This document shows, in pieces, positions 52,871-60,224 of a stretch of DNA of 60,224 nucleotides. The notes below the pieces were generated by a model. It saw only the letters and a program-made list of their open reading frames with translations, was not told the DNA's origin and ran no database searches. This stretch comes from Prolixibacteraceae bacterium. GTDB taxonomy: Bacteria; Bacteroidota; Bacteroidia; Bacteroidales; Prolixibacteraceae. The stretch is taken from assembly GCA_017998095.1 (NCBI GenBank), contig JAGODU010000003.1, positions 1 through 60,224 of the forward strand, read 5' to 3'. The position numbers and the translations under genes were made by a program. Within the stretch, counting starts at the first letter, position 1, and each line of letters opens with the position of its first letter.

Positions 52871-52884
52871 ATGACATTTGTCAT
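52871..52884. promoter_or_regulatory. Palindrome upstream of proB, possible operator
   Basis: ATGACATTTGTCAT has six-base inverted arms around TT, 19 bases before the proB ATG. The position suits an operator; the binding protein is unknown. Confidence 0.25.
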
Positions 52885-52903
52885 GTTTTAAAGCTGTAAT
52901 TTA

Positions 52904-53989
52904 ATGTCTCATACAAAATATAAAAGGATTGTAATAAAAATAGGGAGTAATGTCCTTACTGCATCTGATGGTTCACTTGATGTTCAAAGGATGTCGCATA
53001 TTGCATATCAGGTTGCTCAATTAAGAAACATTGGCGTTGAGATTATACTTATTTCTTCTGGTGCCGTAGCTTCAGGAAGAGCTCTATTCCCGGTTGAAAA
53101 CAAGATTGATACAGTATCTGCACGACAACTTTGGTCTGCAATAGGTCAGGTAAAATTAATGAATACATACTCAGATTTGTTTGGTAAGCATAACATGTTT
53201 TGTGCCCAGGTTCTTACTACAAAGGAAAACTTTAGCGACCGGAGGCATTACCTTAATATGAAAAACTGTATTTATACTTTACTGGAGAACAATGTTATAC
53301 CTATTGTAAATGAGAATGATACCATTTCTGTTTCTGAATTGATGTTTACAGATAATGATGAGCTTTCAGGATTGATTTCTTCAATGATAAACAGTGAAGC
53401 TTTGATAATTTTATCAAATGTGGATGGGATTTTCAATGGAAAACCAGGTGATGAGGGAGTTTCTGTTATTCGGGAGATTTCGGTTAAAGATCATTCAATG
53501 GAAGAGCATATTTCTTCTCAAAAATCAGGTTTTGGAAGAGGAGGAATGCATACAAAATATAGTGTAGCAAAAAAAATTGCCGGCGAAGGTATACCTGTTT
53601 ATATTGCCAACGGGAAAAAAGAAAATATCATAATTGATATTCTGGAGGAAAAGAATGTAATATTTACCTTATTTAAACCCAATGGTAAAAAACTTAAAAG
53701 CAATAAAAAATGGCTGGCTCATTCAAGTAGCTTTGCTAAAGGCAGAGTTATTGTAAATGAAGGTGCCAAAACTGCCTTAACCGGAGAAAATGCCAGCAGT
53801 TTGTTGCTTATTGGAGTGATTGGTATTGAAGGTTTTTTTAAGCAAGGTGATATAATTAGCATTGTTGATACTGATGGTAATACGTTAGGCATAGGAAAAT
53901 CTCAGTATGATTCCGATGATGCAAATAATAAGATTGGAAAGAAAGCATCGAAACCAATAATTTTTTATGATTACATGTATCTTTTTTAA
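52904..53989 (+). CDS. proB: Glutamate 5-kinase
   Basis: Phosphorylates glutamate for proline synthesis. The 361-residue protein has an amino-acid kinase domain (RIVIKIGSNVLTASDGSLD, about 9-27; ILISSGAVASGRAL; ENDTISVSELMFTDNDELSG) and a C-terminal PUA domain from about residue 275 (KGRVIVNEGAKTALTGENASSLLLIGV onward). Both domains are whole, as in feedback-sensitive ProB. It follows the proC terminator after about 110 bases and is followed by proA after 70 bases. Confidence 0.96.
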   Translation: MSHTKYKRIVIKIGSNVLTASDGSLDVQRMSHIAYQVAQLRNIGVEIILISSGAVASGRALFPVENKIDTVSARQLWSAIGQVKLMNTYSDLFGKHNMFCAQVLTTKENFSDRRHYLNMKNCIYTLLENNVIPIVNENDTISVSELMFTDNDELSGLISSMINSEALIILSNVDGIFNGKPGDEGVSVIREISVKDHSMEEHISSQKSGFGRGGMHTKYSVAKKIAGEGIPVYIANGKKENIIIDILEEKNVIFTLFKPNGKKLKSNKKWLAHSSSFAKGRVIVNEGAKTALTGENASSLLLIGVIGIEGFFKQGDIISIVDTDGNTLGIGKSQYDSDDANNKIGKKASKPIIFYDYMYLF

Positions 53990-54059
53990 ATTCTGTATGA
54001 AGAATTAAATTCTTTATACTTATTATAGTAAAAAGAAAGAATTATTAAAATCTCAGGGA

Positions 54060-55307
54060 ATGGATTGTAAGCAAATTTTTATTAAGGTTTTAGCAGCAAG
54101 CAGAAAGTTGAATTTACTAGAAGCTGATAAGATTAATCAGATACTAATCGATGTAGCTGATTCTGCAGAAAAAAATTGTGGATATATTCTTACTGAAAAT
54201 TCAAAGGATTTATCACGTATGGATAAATCTGATCCGAAATATGACAGGCTAAAACTTACTGAAGAAAGGATAAAGGGAATTGCTTCTGATATCAGGAATG
54301 TTGCTTCTTTACCTTTTCCTGTTGGAAGGATATTATCTGAAACTGTACGTCCAAACGGACTTAAGATTTCAAAAGTTACAGTGCCATTTGGAGTAATTGG
54401 GATTATCTATGAAGCCCGCCCAAATGTAACATTCGATGTTTTTTCTTTGTGTTTAAAATCAGGTAATGCATGTATTTTAAAAGGAGGAAGTGATGCTATT
54501 GATTCAAATACAGCAATACTTGAATTAATACGTAATATTCTAAAGAAACATGCTATTGATGAAAGTACACTTACTCTTTTGCCTTCTGGAAGGGAAGAAA
54601 CTGCTCAACTTCTTAATGCTCATGGATTTGTTGATTTGATAATCCCAAGGGGTAGCCAAAGTTTAATTGATTTTGTAAGAAAAAATTCTACAATCCCTGT
54701 AATTGAAACAGGTGCAGGTATATGCCATACTTATTTTAACGAATTTGGTGATAAAGAAAAAGGAAGGCGAATTATTCATAACGCCAAAACTAGACGAGTG
54801 AGTGTTTGTAATGCTCTTGATTGTTTGGTTATAGATGAAAAAAGACTAAGTGATTTGCCATATCTATGTGAATTACTTATTAATTCAAATGTCGAATTAT
54901 TTGCAGATGAAAAGTCTTATAATGTTTTAAAAGGTAATTATCCGGATAATCTTTTACAACACGCTACAGAAGAATCTTATGGCACTGAATTTTTATCCTA
55001 TAAGATGTCAATAAAGACTGTAGACTCTTTTAGTGAAGCAATTGAGCATATTGCCAGATTTAGTTCAAAACACAGTGAAGCAATTATTTCTGAAAATAAA
55101 GACAACATTAAAACATTTATGAAAATGGTTGATGCTTCATCCGTTTATTCCAATACTTCTACCGCATATACTGATGGCGCTCAATTTGGATTAGGTGCAG
55201 AAATTGGAATTTCAACACAGAAACTTCATGCAAGAGGACCCATGGCTCTTGAGGAACTTACTTCTTATAAATGGATAATTGAAGGTGACGGACAAATACG
55301 ACAATAA
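54060..55307 (+). CDS. proA: Gamma-glutamyl phosphate reductase
   Basis: Reduces glutamyl phosphate to glutamate semialdehyde, partner of ProB. The 415-residue protein has [26 protein letters not shown] (about 108-133, seen as [14 protein letters not shown]), the nucleotide/substrate block [11 protein letters not shown], the catalytic Cys in [11 protein letters not shown] (about 218-228 region) and [12 protein letters not shown]. The ProA signature is intact. Together with proB and proC in this window, a complete glutamate-to-proline route is encoded. Confidence 0.96.
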   Translation: MDCKQIFIKVLAASRKLNLLEADKINQILIDVADSAEKNCGYILTENSKDLSRMDKSDPKYDRLKLTEERIKGIASDIRNVASLPFPVGRILSETVRPNGLKISKVTVPFGVIGIIYEARPNVTFDVFSLCLKSGNACILKGGSDAIDSNTAILELIRNILKKHAIDESTLTLLPSGREETAQLLNAHGFVDLIIPRGSQSLIDFVRKNSTIPVIETGAGICHTYFNEFGDKEKGRRIIHNAKTRRVSVCNALDCLVIDEKRLSDLPYLCELLINSNVELFADEKSYNVLKGNYPDNLLQHATEESYGTEFLSYKMSIKTVDSFSEAIEHIARFSSKHSEAIISENKDNIKTFMKMVDASSVYSNTSTAYTDGAQFGLGAEIGISTQKLHARGPMALEELTSYKWIIEGDGQIRQ

Positions 55308-55345
55308 ATTCTTATAAATAAAAGTCATTTCATCTGTATTTAGAA

Positions 55346-55353
55346 TAAATTTG
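55346..55353 (+). promoter_or_regulatory. Probable -7 box for the carbamoyltransferase gene
   Basis: TAAATTTG is an exact TAnnTTTG match 64 bases before the ATG at 55418. No good -33 TTG at 19-21 bases. Confidence 0.33.
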
Positions 55354-55417
55354 CAATGATCTTTTATTTAAAGTCGTATTTCTCTATTTGAGGAATTAAT
55401 ATTCAAATATTATTAAA

Positions 55418-56365
55418 ATGAGACATTTCACTTCAGTAAATGATTTACCAAGTATAGAAGCAGCCTTAAATGAAGCTTTTATTGTGAAAAAAAACCCTTT
55501 TGATTTTCAGCATTTGGGAAAGAATAAGACTATGATACTTATGTTTTTTAATTCAAGCCTGAGGACAAGATTAAGTACTCAGAAAGCAGCTGAGAATATG
55601 GGTATGAAAGTAATGGTTCTTGATGTAAATGTTGGAGCCTGGAAGCTGGAAACTGAAAGAGGAGTAATAATGGACGGAGATAAAGCAGAACACCTTCTTG
55701 AGGCAATTCCTGTAATTGGATCCTATGCCGATATTATTGGTGTTCGTTCATTTGCTCAATTTGCAAACAGAGACGAGGATTATAGTGAAAATGTATTAAG
55801 CCAGTTTGTTAAATATGCAGGAGTCCCAATTGTAAGTATGGAAGCTGCAACCCGACATCCCCTCCAAAGCTTTGCTGATCTTATTACAATTGAAGAATAT
55901 AAAAAGGTTAAAAGACCAAAAGTTGTTTTAACATGGGCTCCTCATCCAAGAGCTTTACCTCAGGCTGTACCAAATTCCTTCGTTGAATGGATGAGAGCTG
56001 CTGACTATGATTTAGTCGTTACTCATCCGGAGGGATATGAACTGTCCCCCGAATTTATGGGAGAAATAAAAGTTGAGTACAACCAGGATAAAGCATTCGA
56101 AGGTGCTGATTTTATTTATGCCAAAAACTGGGCTTCATATTCAGATTATGGTAAAATACTATCAAAAGATATGAACTGGACTGTTTCTGACAGGCAAATG
56201 GCTTTAACTAACAAAGCTAAATTCATGCATTGCCTACCGGTACGTCGTAATATGATTGTAACTGATGATGTTATAGAAAGTCCCGATTCAATAGTTATAC
56301 CTGAAGCAGCTAACCGGGTAGTTTCAGCTCAGGCTGTATTGAAAATGATATTAGAAAAATTATAA
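55418..56365 (+). CDS. argF': N-succinylornithine carbamoyltransferase
   Basis: Transfers a carbamoyl group to N-succinylornithine, giving N-succinylcitrulline; the Bacteroidetes variant of ornithine carbamoyltransferase. The 315-residue protein has the carbamoyl-phosphate motif FFNSSLRTRLSTQKA (about 43-57) where ordinary enzymes have STRTR, plus EAATRHPLQSFADL, TWAPHPRALPQAVPNSF and FMHCLPVRRNMIVTDDV. It is closely similar, from memory, to the crystallised B. fragilis enzyme. At residue 90, the specificity position (Pro in B. fragilis, Glu in acetylornithine enzymes), it has Ala (GDKAEHLL). Lack of Glu still fits succinyl specificity. Confidence 0.93.
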   Translation: MRHFTSVNDLPSIEAALNEAFIVKKNPFDFQHLGKNKTMILMFFNSSLRTRLSTQKAAENMGMKVMVLDVNVGAWKLETERGVIMDGDKAEHLLEAIPVIGSYADIIGVRSFAQFANRDEDYSENVLSQFVKYAGVPIVSMEAATRHPLQSFADLITIEEYKKVKRPKVVLTWAPHPRALPQAVPNSFVEWMRAADYDLVVTHPEGYELSPEFMGEIKVEYNQDKAFEGADFIYAKNWASYSDYGKILSKDMNWTVSDRQMALTNKAKFMHCLPVRRNMIVTDDVIESPDSIVIPEAANRVVSAQAVLKMILEKL

Positions 56366-56368
56366 TAA

Positions 56369-56396
56369 AAAATCCCGGCTTTTATACCGGGATTTT
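56369..56396. terminator. Bidirectional terminator between argF' and ilvN
   Basis: A perfect 10-bp stem AAAATCCCGG (56369-56378) with CCGGGATTTT (56387-56396) and an eight-base loop, with A/T runs on both sides, between convergent genes. Confidence 0.85.
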
Positions 56397-56417
56397 CATT
56401 TCTATTATTTGTTTTCT

Positions 56418-56963
56418 TTATGCATCAACGACCTGAAGCATTTCATCTCTTTCTTTAAGAAACTGTGATAAGTGTTCTATCGGAGATCTCGTAATTGCTA
56501 CTTTACCTGATCTTACAAACTGTAATACATTAAACTTATTGAGTTCATTAAAAAACTCCTGAGTTTCCTCAGAATGTCCTGTTTTTTCAATTACTGTATA
56601 TTCTTTTGTAATCTCCATTATCCGGGCATTGTGTTTTCTTACCAGCTTCTCAATTTGATTACTTGCAGTAAGGGCCTCTGTTGAAACTTTATAAAGAGCT
56701 ACTTCCTGATATATTATTTCTTCATTTGAATGATAATAAGCTTTAAGTACTTCAACCTGTTTTTCAATTTGGCCAACGATCTTTTTAACTATTTCTTCAG
56801 AAGCTTCGACTACAATGGTAAATTTACTTACACCTTTTATTGACGATTCTGAAACTGTCAGGCTTTCTATATTTACTTTCCTTCTTGTAAAAATGATTGT
56901 AATCCTGTTCAGTAAACCTATATGGTTCTCAGAATATGCTGTAATATTGAATTCTTTTTTCAT
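56418..56963 (-). CDS. ilvN: Acetolactate synthase small (regulatory) subunit
   Basis: Regulatory subunit that confers valine feedback on acetolactate synthase. The 181-residue protein opens with an ACT domain (NITAYSENHIGLLNRITIIFTRRKVNIESLTVS in pieces: ENHIGLLNRITIIFTRR, about 10-26, and VNIESLTVSES) and continues with a second ACT-like half (EVALYKVSTEAL, IMEITKEYTVIEKTGH). Length matches the IlvH/IlvN short type. It is the last gene of ilvD-ilvB-ilvN, 28 bases after ilvB. Confidence 0.94.
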   Translation of the reverse strand: MKKEFNITAYSENHIGLLNRITIIFTRRKVNIESLTVSESSIKGVSKFTIVVEASEEIVKKIVGQIEKQVEVLKAYYHSNEEIIYQEVALYKVSTEALTASNQIEKLVRKHNARIMEITKEYTVIEKTGHSEETQEFFNELNKFNVLQFVRSGKVAITRSPIEHLSQFLKERDEMLQVVDA

Positions 56964-56991
56964 AGTATCATTTTAAAAGTGTTAAATGAAA

Positions 56992-58695
56992 TTAAGCATT
57001 GGGCTTTTCAAGCATGATTTCAGAAACACTTGCTCCGGTAGGTACCATAGGGAAAACATTATCTTCCTTTTCTACAACTACTTCAAGCAAGTATGGACCA
57101 TTATGTGCAAGCATTTCTTCTATTGAATTTTCAAGATCTGCATTTACTGTAACTTTTTTAGCACTTATGCCAAACGCTCCGGCAAGTTTTATAAAGTCAG
57201 GATTTTTTAATTCTGTGAATGAATACCTTTTTTCAAAGAACAATTCCTGCCATTGCCTTACCATCCCAAGAAAATGATTATTCAAAATAACAATCTTTAC
57301 TGGTATGTTTTCCTGAGCAATTGTCCCAAGTTCCTGCATTGTCATTTGAAATCCACCATCACCAATAAATGCAACAACTGTCCTGTCAGGCCGTCCAATT
57401 TGAGCACCTACAGCAGCCGGAAGTCCAAAACCCATTGTTCCGAGGCCACCTGAAGTAATCATACTTCTTGATTTCCTGAACTTGAAATAGCGGGATGCAA
57501 TCATTTGTTGCTGACCAACGTCTGTAACACATATTGCTTCTCCGTTTGTTTTCTCTGAAGCAATTCTGACTACTTCCCCCATAGAAATTTTTCCGTTATT
57601 TCTATAGATGTCCTTTTTTATTACTTTTTTAAATTCAATTTCATATGCATCCCTGAATTCCTGTATCCATTCTTTATGTTCATTTTTCTGAATAAGAGGG
57701 ATTAACATTGAAAGCACACTCTTTGCATCACCAAGTACAGGAAAGTCAGCTTTTATTATCTTATTTATTTCAGAAGGGTCAACTTCTATATGCATGATCT
57801 TTGCCTGCTTGGCGTATGCAGCTACTTTTCCGGTAACCCTGTCATCGAACCTCATACCAAGACCAATAAGAAGATCACATTCATTTGTCTTGATGTTAGG
57901 CCCATAATTACCATGCATCCCTAACATCCCTACATTTAATGGATGATCTGAAGGTAATGCTGAATTGCCAAGTAGAGTCCATGCTGCAGGAATATCGGCT
58001 TTCTCGATTAATGATTTAAGCTCATTTTCTGCCCCCGAGATTATTACTCCATGACCTATAAGTAATAACGGTTTCTTGGCGTTGTTGATCGCTTTAGCAG
58101 CATCTTCTATTTGCTTTGTATCTATTGGGTAATATGGAATGTAACTTCTTATCTTTGTACACTTTTCGTAAGTAAATTCCATTTCGGCAAACTGAACATC
58201 TTTTGCAAGGTCTATGAGAACCGGTCCCGGTCTTCCTGAGCCTGCAATATAAAACGCTTTTGCCATTATTTCAGGTATTTCTGCTACATTGGTAATTTGA
58301 TAGTTCCATTTTGTAACAGGCATTGACATACCTACAATGTCTGACTCCTGAAATGCATCTGTTCCCAGAAGGGGTGATGCTACTTGTCCGGTAATACAAA
58401 CAACAGGTGTTGAGTCTATCATAGCATCGGCTATTCCGGTTACGAGATTTGTTGCTCCCGGCCCTGAAGTTGCAATACATACCCCTGTTCTGCCGGTTAC
58501 CCTTGCATAGCTTTGGGCAGCATGTATTGCTCCCTGTTCATGACGGGTAAGTATATGTCTCAGATGATCACGGTGGTCATATAGTGCATCATATACAGGC
58601 ATGATTGCTCCACCGGGATATCCAAATATTGTATCTACTCCTTCTTCTAAAAGTGTACGGATTAATGCTTCTGAACCATTTATTTTTTCAGCCAT
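56992..58695 (-). CDS. ilvB: Acetolactate synthase large (catalytic) subunit
   Basis: ThDP-dependent enzyme making acetolactate or acetohydroxybutyrate, first step of valine, isoleucine and leucine synthesis. The 567-residue protein has the N-terminal EGVDTIFGYPGGAIMPVYDAL block (seen as FGYPGGAIMPVYDAL), the catalytic Glu in LTRHEQGAIHAAQ (about 49-61), a central FAD domain (MLGMHGNYGPN) and the ThDP motif GDGGFQMTMQELGTIAQENIPVKIVILNN in pieces (GDGGFQMTMQEL, about 443-454, and ILNNHFLGMVRQW). All key residues are present. It follows ilvD by 20 bases. Confidence 0.97.
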   Translation of the reverse strand: MAEKINGSEALIRTLLEEGVDTIFGYPGGAIMPVYDALYDHRDHLRHILTRHEQGAIHAAQSYARVTGRTGVCIATSGPGATNLVTGIADAMIDSTPVVCITGQVASPLLGTDAFQESDIVGMSMPVTKWNYQITNVAEIPEIMAKAFYIAGSGRPGPVLIDLAKDVQFAEMEFTYEKCTKIRSYIPYYPIDTKQIEDAAKAINNAKKPLLLIGHGVIISGAENELKSLIEKADIPAAWTLLGNSALPSDHPLNVGMLGMHGNYGPNIKTNECDLLIGLGMRFDDRVTGKVAAYAKQAKIMHIEVDPSEINKIIKADFPVLGDAKSVLSMLIPLIQKNEHKEWIQEFRDAYEIEFKKVIKKDIYRNNGKISMGEVVRIASEKTNGEAICVTDVGQQQMIASRYFKFRKSRSMITSGGLGTMGFGLPAAVGAQIGRPDRTVVAFIGDGGFQMTMQELGTIAQENIPVKIVILNNHFLGMVRQWQELFFEKRYSFTELKNPDFIKLAGAFGISAKKVTVNADLENSIEEMLAHNGPYLLEVVVEKEDNVFPMVPTGASVSEIMLEKPNA

Positions 58696-58715
58696 CTTTT
58701 AAAATTTTATTGGTT

Positions 58716-60224
58716 TTAAATCTGTCTTACAGCTCCTTTATCAGCTGAAGAAACAAGACTGGCATATGCTTTTAATGCTTTACTTATTTCCCTCGAACGA
58801 TGAGGTTTAAAAGCATCATTGCCCTTAGCCATTTCTTCGGAACGGCGCTGTTCAATTTCCTTCTCGCTAATCAATAAATTTATTTTTCTTGCCGGAATAT
58901 CGATTTCTATTTTATCTCCGTTTCTTACAAGACCTATTTCTCCTCCTGCTGCTGCTTCAGGTGAAACATGTCCTATTGATAAGCCAGATGTTCCTCCTGA
59001 AAAACGACCATCAGTAACGAGAGCACATGCCTTATCAAGTTTAACTGTTTTAATATAAGAAGTAGGATAAAGCATTTCCTGCATGCCGGGGCCACCCTTT
59101 GGCCCTTCATACAGGATAAAAACTACATCTCCTGCTTGCACTTCTTCTCCAAGTATTCCATTGCAGGCAGCCTCCTGTGAATGGAAAACTTTTGCAGTAC
59201 CATTAAACCTGTAAACTGACGGATCTACTCCGGCTGTCTTGACAATGCAGCCGTCTTTGGCAATATTGCCAAAGAGAACGGCAAGCCCTCCTTCCTTATT
59301 GTAAGCATTTTCTAAATTGCGTATACATCCGTTTACCCTGTCTGTATCAGCTTCTTTATAATAATTGTCCTGACTTCCCATTACAAGGTTAAACTTGTTT
59401 CCGGGAGCAGCTAAATATCTTTTACGTGCCTTTTCAGTTGCACTTTCTTTCATTATGTCAAAATTATCTATAGCTTCTCCGATTGTTATCCTGTCTACTC
59501 TGTATGCACAGCGATTAATTAGTCCGGCACGGTCAAGCTCACCCAATATCCCAATTATTCCACCAGCCCTGTTTACATCTTCCATATGGTATTTTGAACT
59601 GGGAGCTACCTTACATAAATTAGGAACTTTTCTTGAAAGGCTGTCTATATCTGCCATCGTGAAGTCAACTCCTGCTTCATGAGCAATTGCCAATAAGTGA
59701 AGAATTGTATTAGTACTTCCTCCCATTCCAATATCAAGAGTCATTGCATTCATAAATGCTTCTTTTGTTGCTATTGATCTTGGTAATACTTTATCATTTC
59801 CTTTGAAATAATATTCTTCTGCATTTTCAACAATCAGGTCAGCTGCTTCAAAGAATAGCTCACTCCTCATTGAATGGGTAGCTACAACACTTCCATTTCC
59901 GGGAAGTGCCATGCCTATTGCTTCAGCAAGACTGTTCATTGAATTTGCGGTGAAAAGACCTGAGCATGATCCACATGTAGGACAAGCACTTCTTTCAACT
60001 TCTTCGACCCTTGAATCAGGAACGTTCTTGTCAGCTCCCATTACCATTGCATCAATTAGATCTAATTTTTCACTTTCCAATTTGCCTGCTTCCATCGGTC
60101 CGCCGGATACAAATATTGATGGAATGTTAAGCCTCATTGCTGCCATCATCATTCCCGGAGTTATTTTATCACAGTTGGAAATGCAAATCATAGCATCAAC
60201 AGTATGCGCATTACACATGTATTC
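58716..60224 (-). CDS. ilvD: Dihydroxy-acid dehydratase (5' end beyond window)
   Basis: Iron-sulfur enzyme that dehydrates dihydroxy-isovalerate and its homologue to the 2-keto acids. The visible 502 residues cover about nine-tenths of the usual 560; the N-terminus with the first cluster cysteine lies beyond 60224. Seen: [20 protein letters not shown] (second cysteine), [19 protein letters not shown] (third, a GSC cluster ligand), [16 protein letters not shown], and [16 protein letters not shown]. Any internal ATG near the edge is not the true start, since family sequence continues through it. First gene visible of the ilvD-ilvB-ilvN run. Confidence 0.96.
   Translation of the reverse strand, partial: EYMCNAHTVDAMICISNCDKITPGMMMAAMRLNIPSIFVSGGPMEAGKLESEKLDLIDAMVMGADKNVPDSRVEEVERSACPTCGSCSGLFTANSMNSLAEAIGMALPGNGSVVATHSMRSELFFEAADLIVENAEEYYFKGNDKVLPRSIATKEAFMNAMTLDIGMGGSTNTILHLLAIAHEAGVDFTMADIDSLSRKVPNLCKVAPSSKYHMEDVNRAGGIIGILGELDRAGLINRCAYRVDRITIGEAIDNFDIMKESATEKARKRYLAAPGNKFNLVMGSQDNYYKEADTDRVNGCIRNLENAYNKEGGLAVLFGNIAKDGCIVKTAGVDPSVYRFNGTAKVFHSQEAACNGILGEEVQAGDVVFILYEGPKGGPGMQEMLYPTSYIKTVKLDKACALVTDGRFSGGTSGLSIGHVSPEAAAGGEIGLVRNGDKIEIDIPARKINLLISEKEIEQRRSEEMAKGNDAFKPHRSREISKALKAYASLVSSADKGAVRQI

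Noticed and set aside
1..60224. tRNA, rRNA, CRISPR array, prophage or insertion sequence
   Set aside because: No cloverleaf, rRNA core sequence, regular spacer repeat, integrase or transposase was recognised on either strand.

Overview
The window reads as a stretch of chromosome from an anaerobic, AT-rich member of the Bacteroidetes, most likely order Bacteroidales or Marinilabiliales. The grounds are an N-succinylornithine-type carbamoyltransferase, the birA / rsfS-ftsH-cdsA-psd-pssA order, a secreted glycosidase with a type IX secretion (T9SS) tail, DUF4922 and DUF2007 proteins, the [FeFe]-hydrogenase maturase HydF, and repeated TAnnTTTG promoter elements with few Shine-Dalgarno sequences. 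I see no rRNA, tRNA, CRISPR array, prophage or complete insertion sequence. Most of the window is housekeeping DNA.

Layout. 1-5 kb (minus strand): rsfS-ftsH, then DUF2007-cdsA-psd-pssA, which makes phosphatidylethanolamine. 5-9.4 kb: birA, pyrE with an SRPBCC protein, a Nudix hydrolase, a TlpA-like protein without its redox cysteines, and coaD. 9.6-15 kb: hydF, a probable outer-membrane protein, a NatA/NatB-like ABC exporter and a methyltransferase. 15-21.3 kb: SpoIID-like and DUF4922 (HIT-like) genes, fmt, a glucosaminidase/LysM protein, cdd and an RluA-type pseudouridine synthase. 21.4-29 kb: rny, a structured RNA candidate, zapA and a coiled-coil partner, an M23 peptidase, a HAD phosphatase, a lipid kinase, a PlsC-type acyltransferase and TerC. 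29-42.5 kb: accessory genes (GH5 with T9SS tail, a membrane protein, panB, aguB/aguA, a DUF212 protein, an orphan chemoreceptor, a TPR protein, an SUMF1-fold lipoprotein, a tiny basic protein, a Gfo/Idh/MocA oxidoreductase and a secreted GH13).

42.5-56.4 kb is an arginine/proline supercluster: carAB on the minus strand, divergent from argR, then a GNAT acyltransferase, argG, argC, argD, proC, proB, proA and the succinylornithine carbamoyltransferase on the plus strand. carAB supplies carbamoyl phosphate; the GNAT enzyme is the best candidate for acylating glutamate; ArgC and ArgD carry the acylated intermediates; the carbamoyltransferase makes N-succinylcitrulline; ArgG acts after deacylation. 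argB, the deacylase and argH are not here. 56.4-60.2 kb is ilvD-ilvB-ilvN on the minus strand, with ilvD cut by the window edge.

The most interesting signals are non-coding: a folded element ending in a U-tract ahead of argG (48279-48443); a terminator-like hairpin overlapping a 14-codon reading frame with two arginine codons just ahead of carA (46889-46934); an inverted array of 11-bp iterons between aguA and the DUF212 gene (34041-34149); and a hairpin with U-tract between zapA and rny (23000-23067), where a 6S-like RNA is possible. Five convergent gene pairs overlap at their stop codons by exactly 4 or 20 nt.
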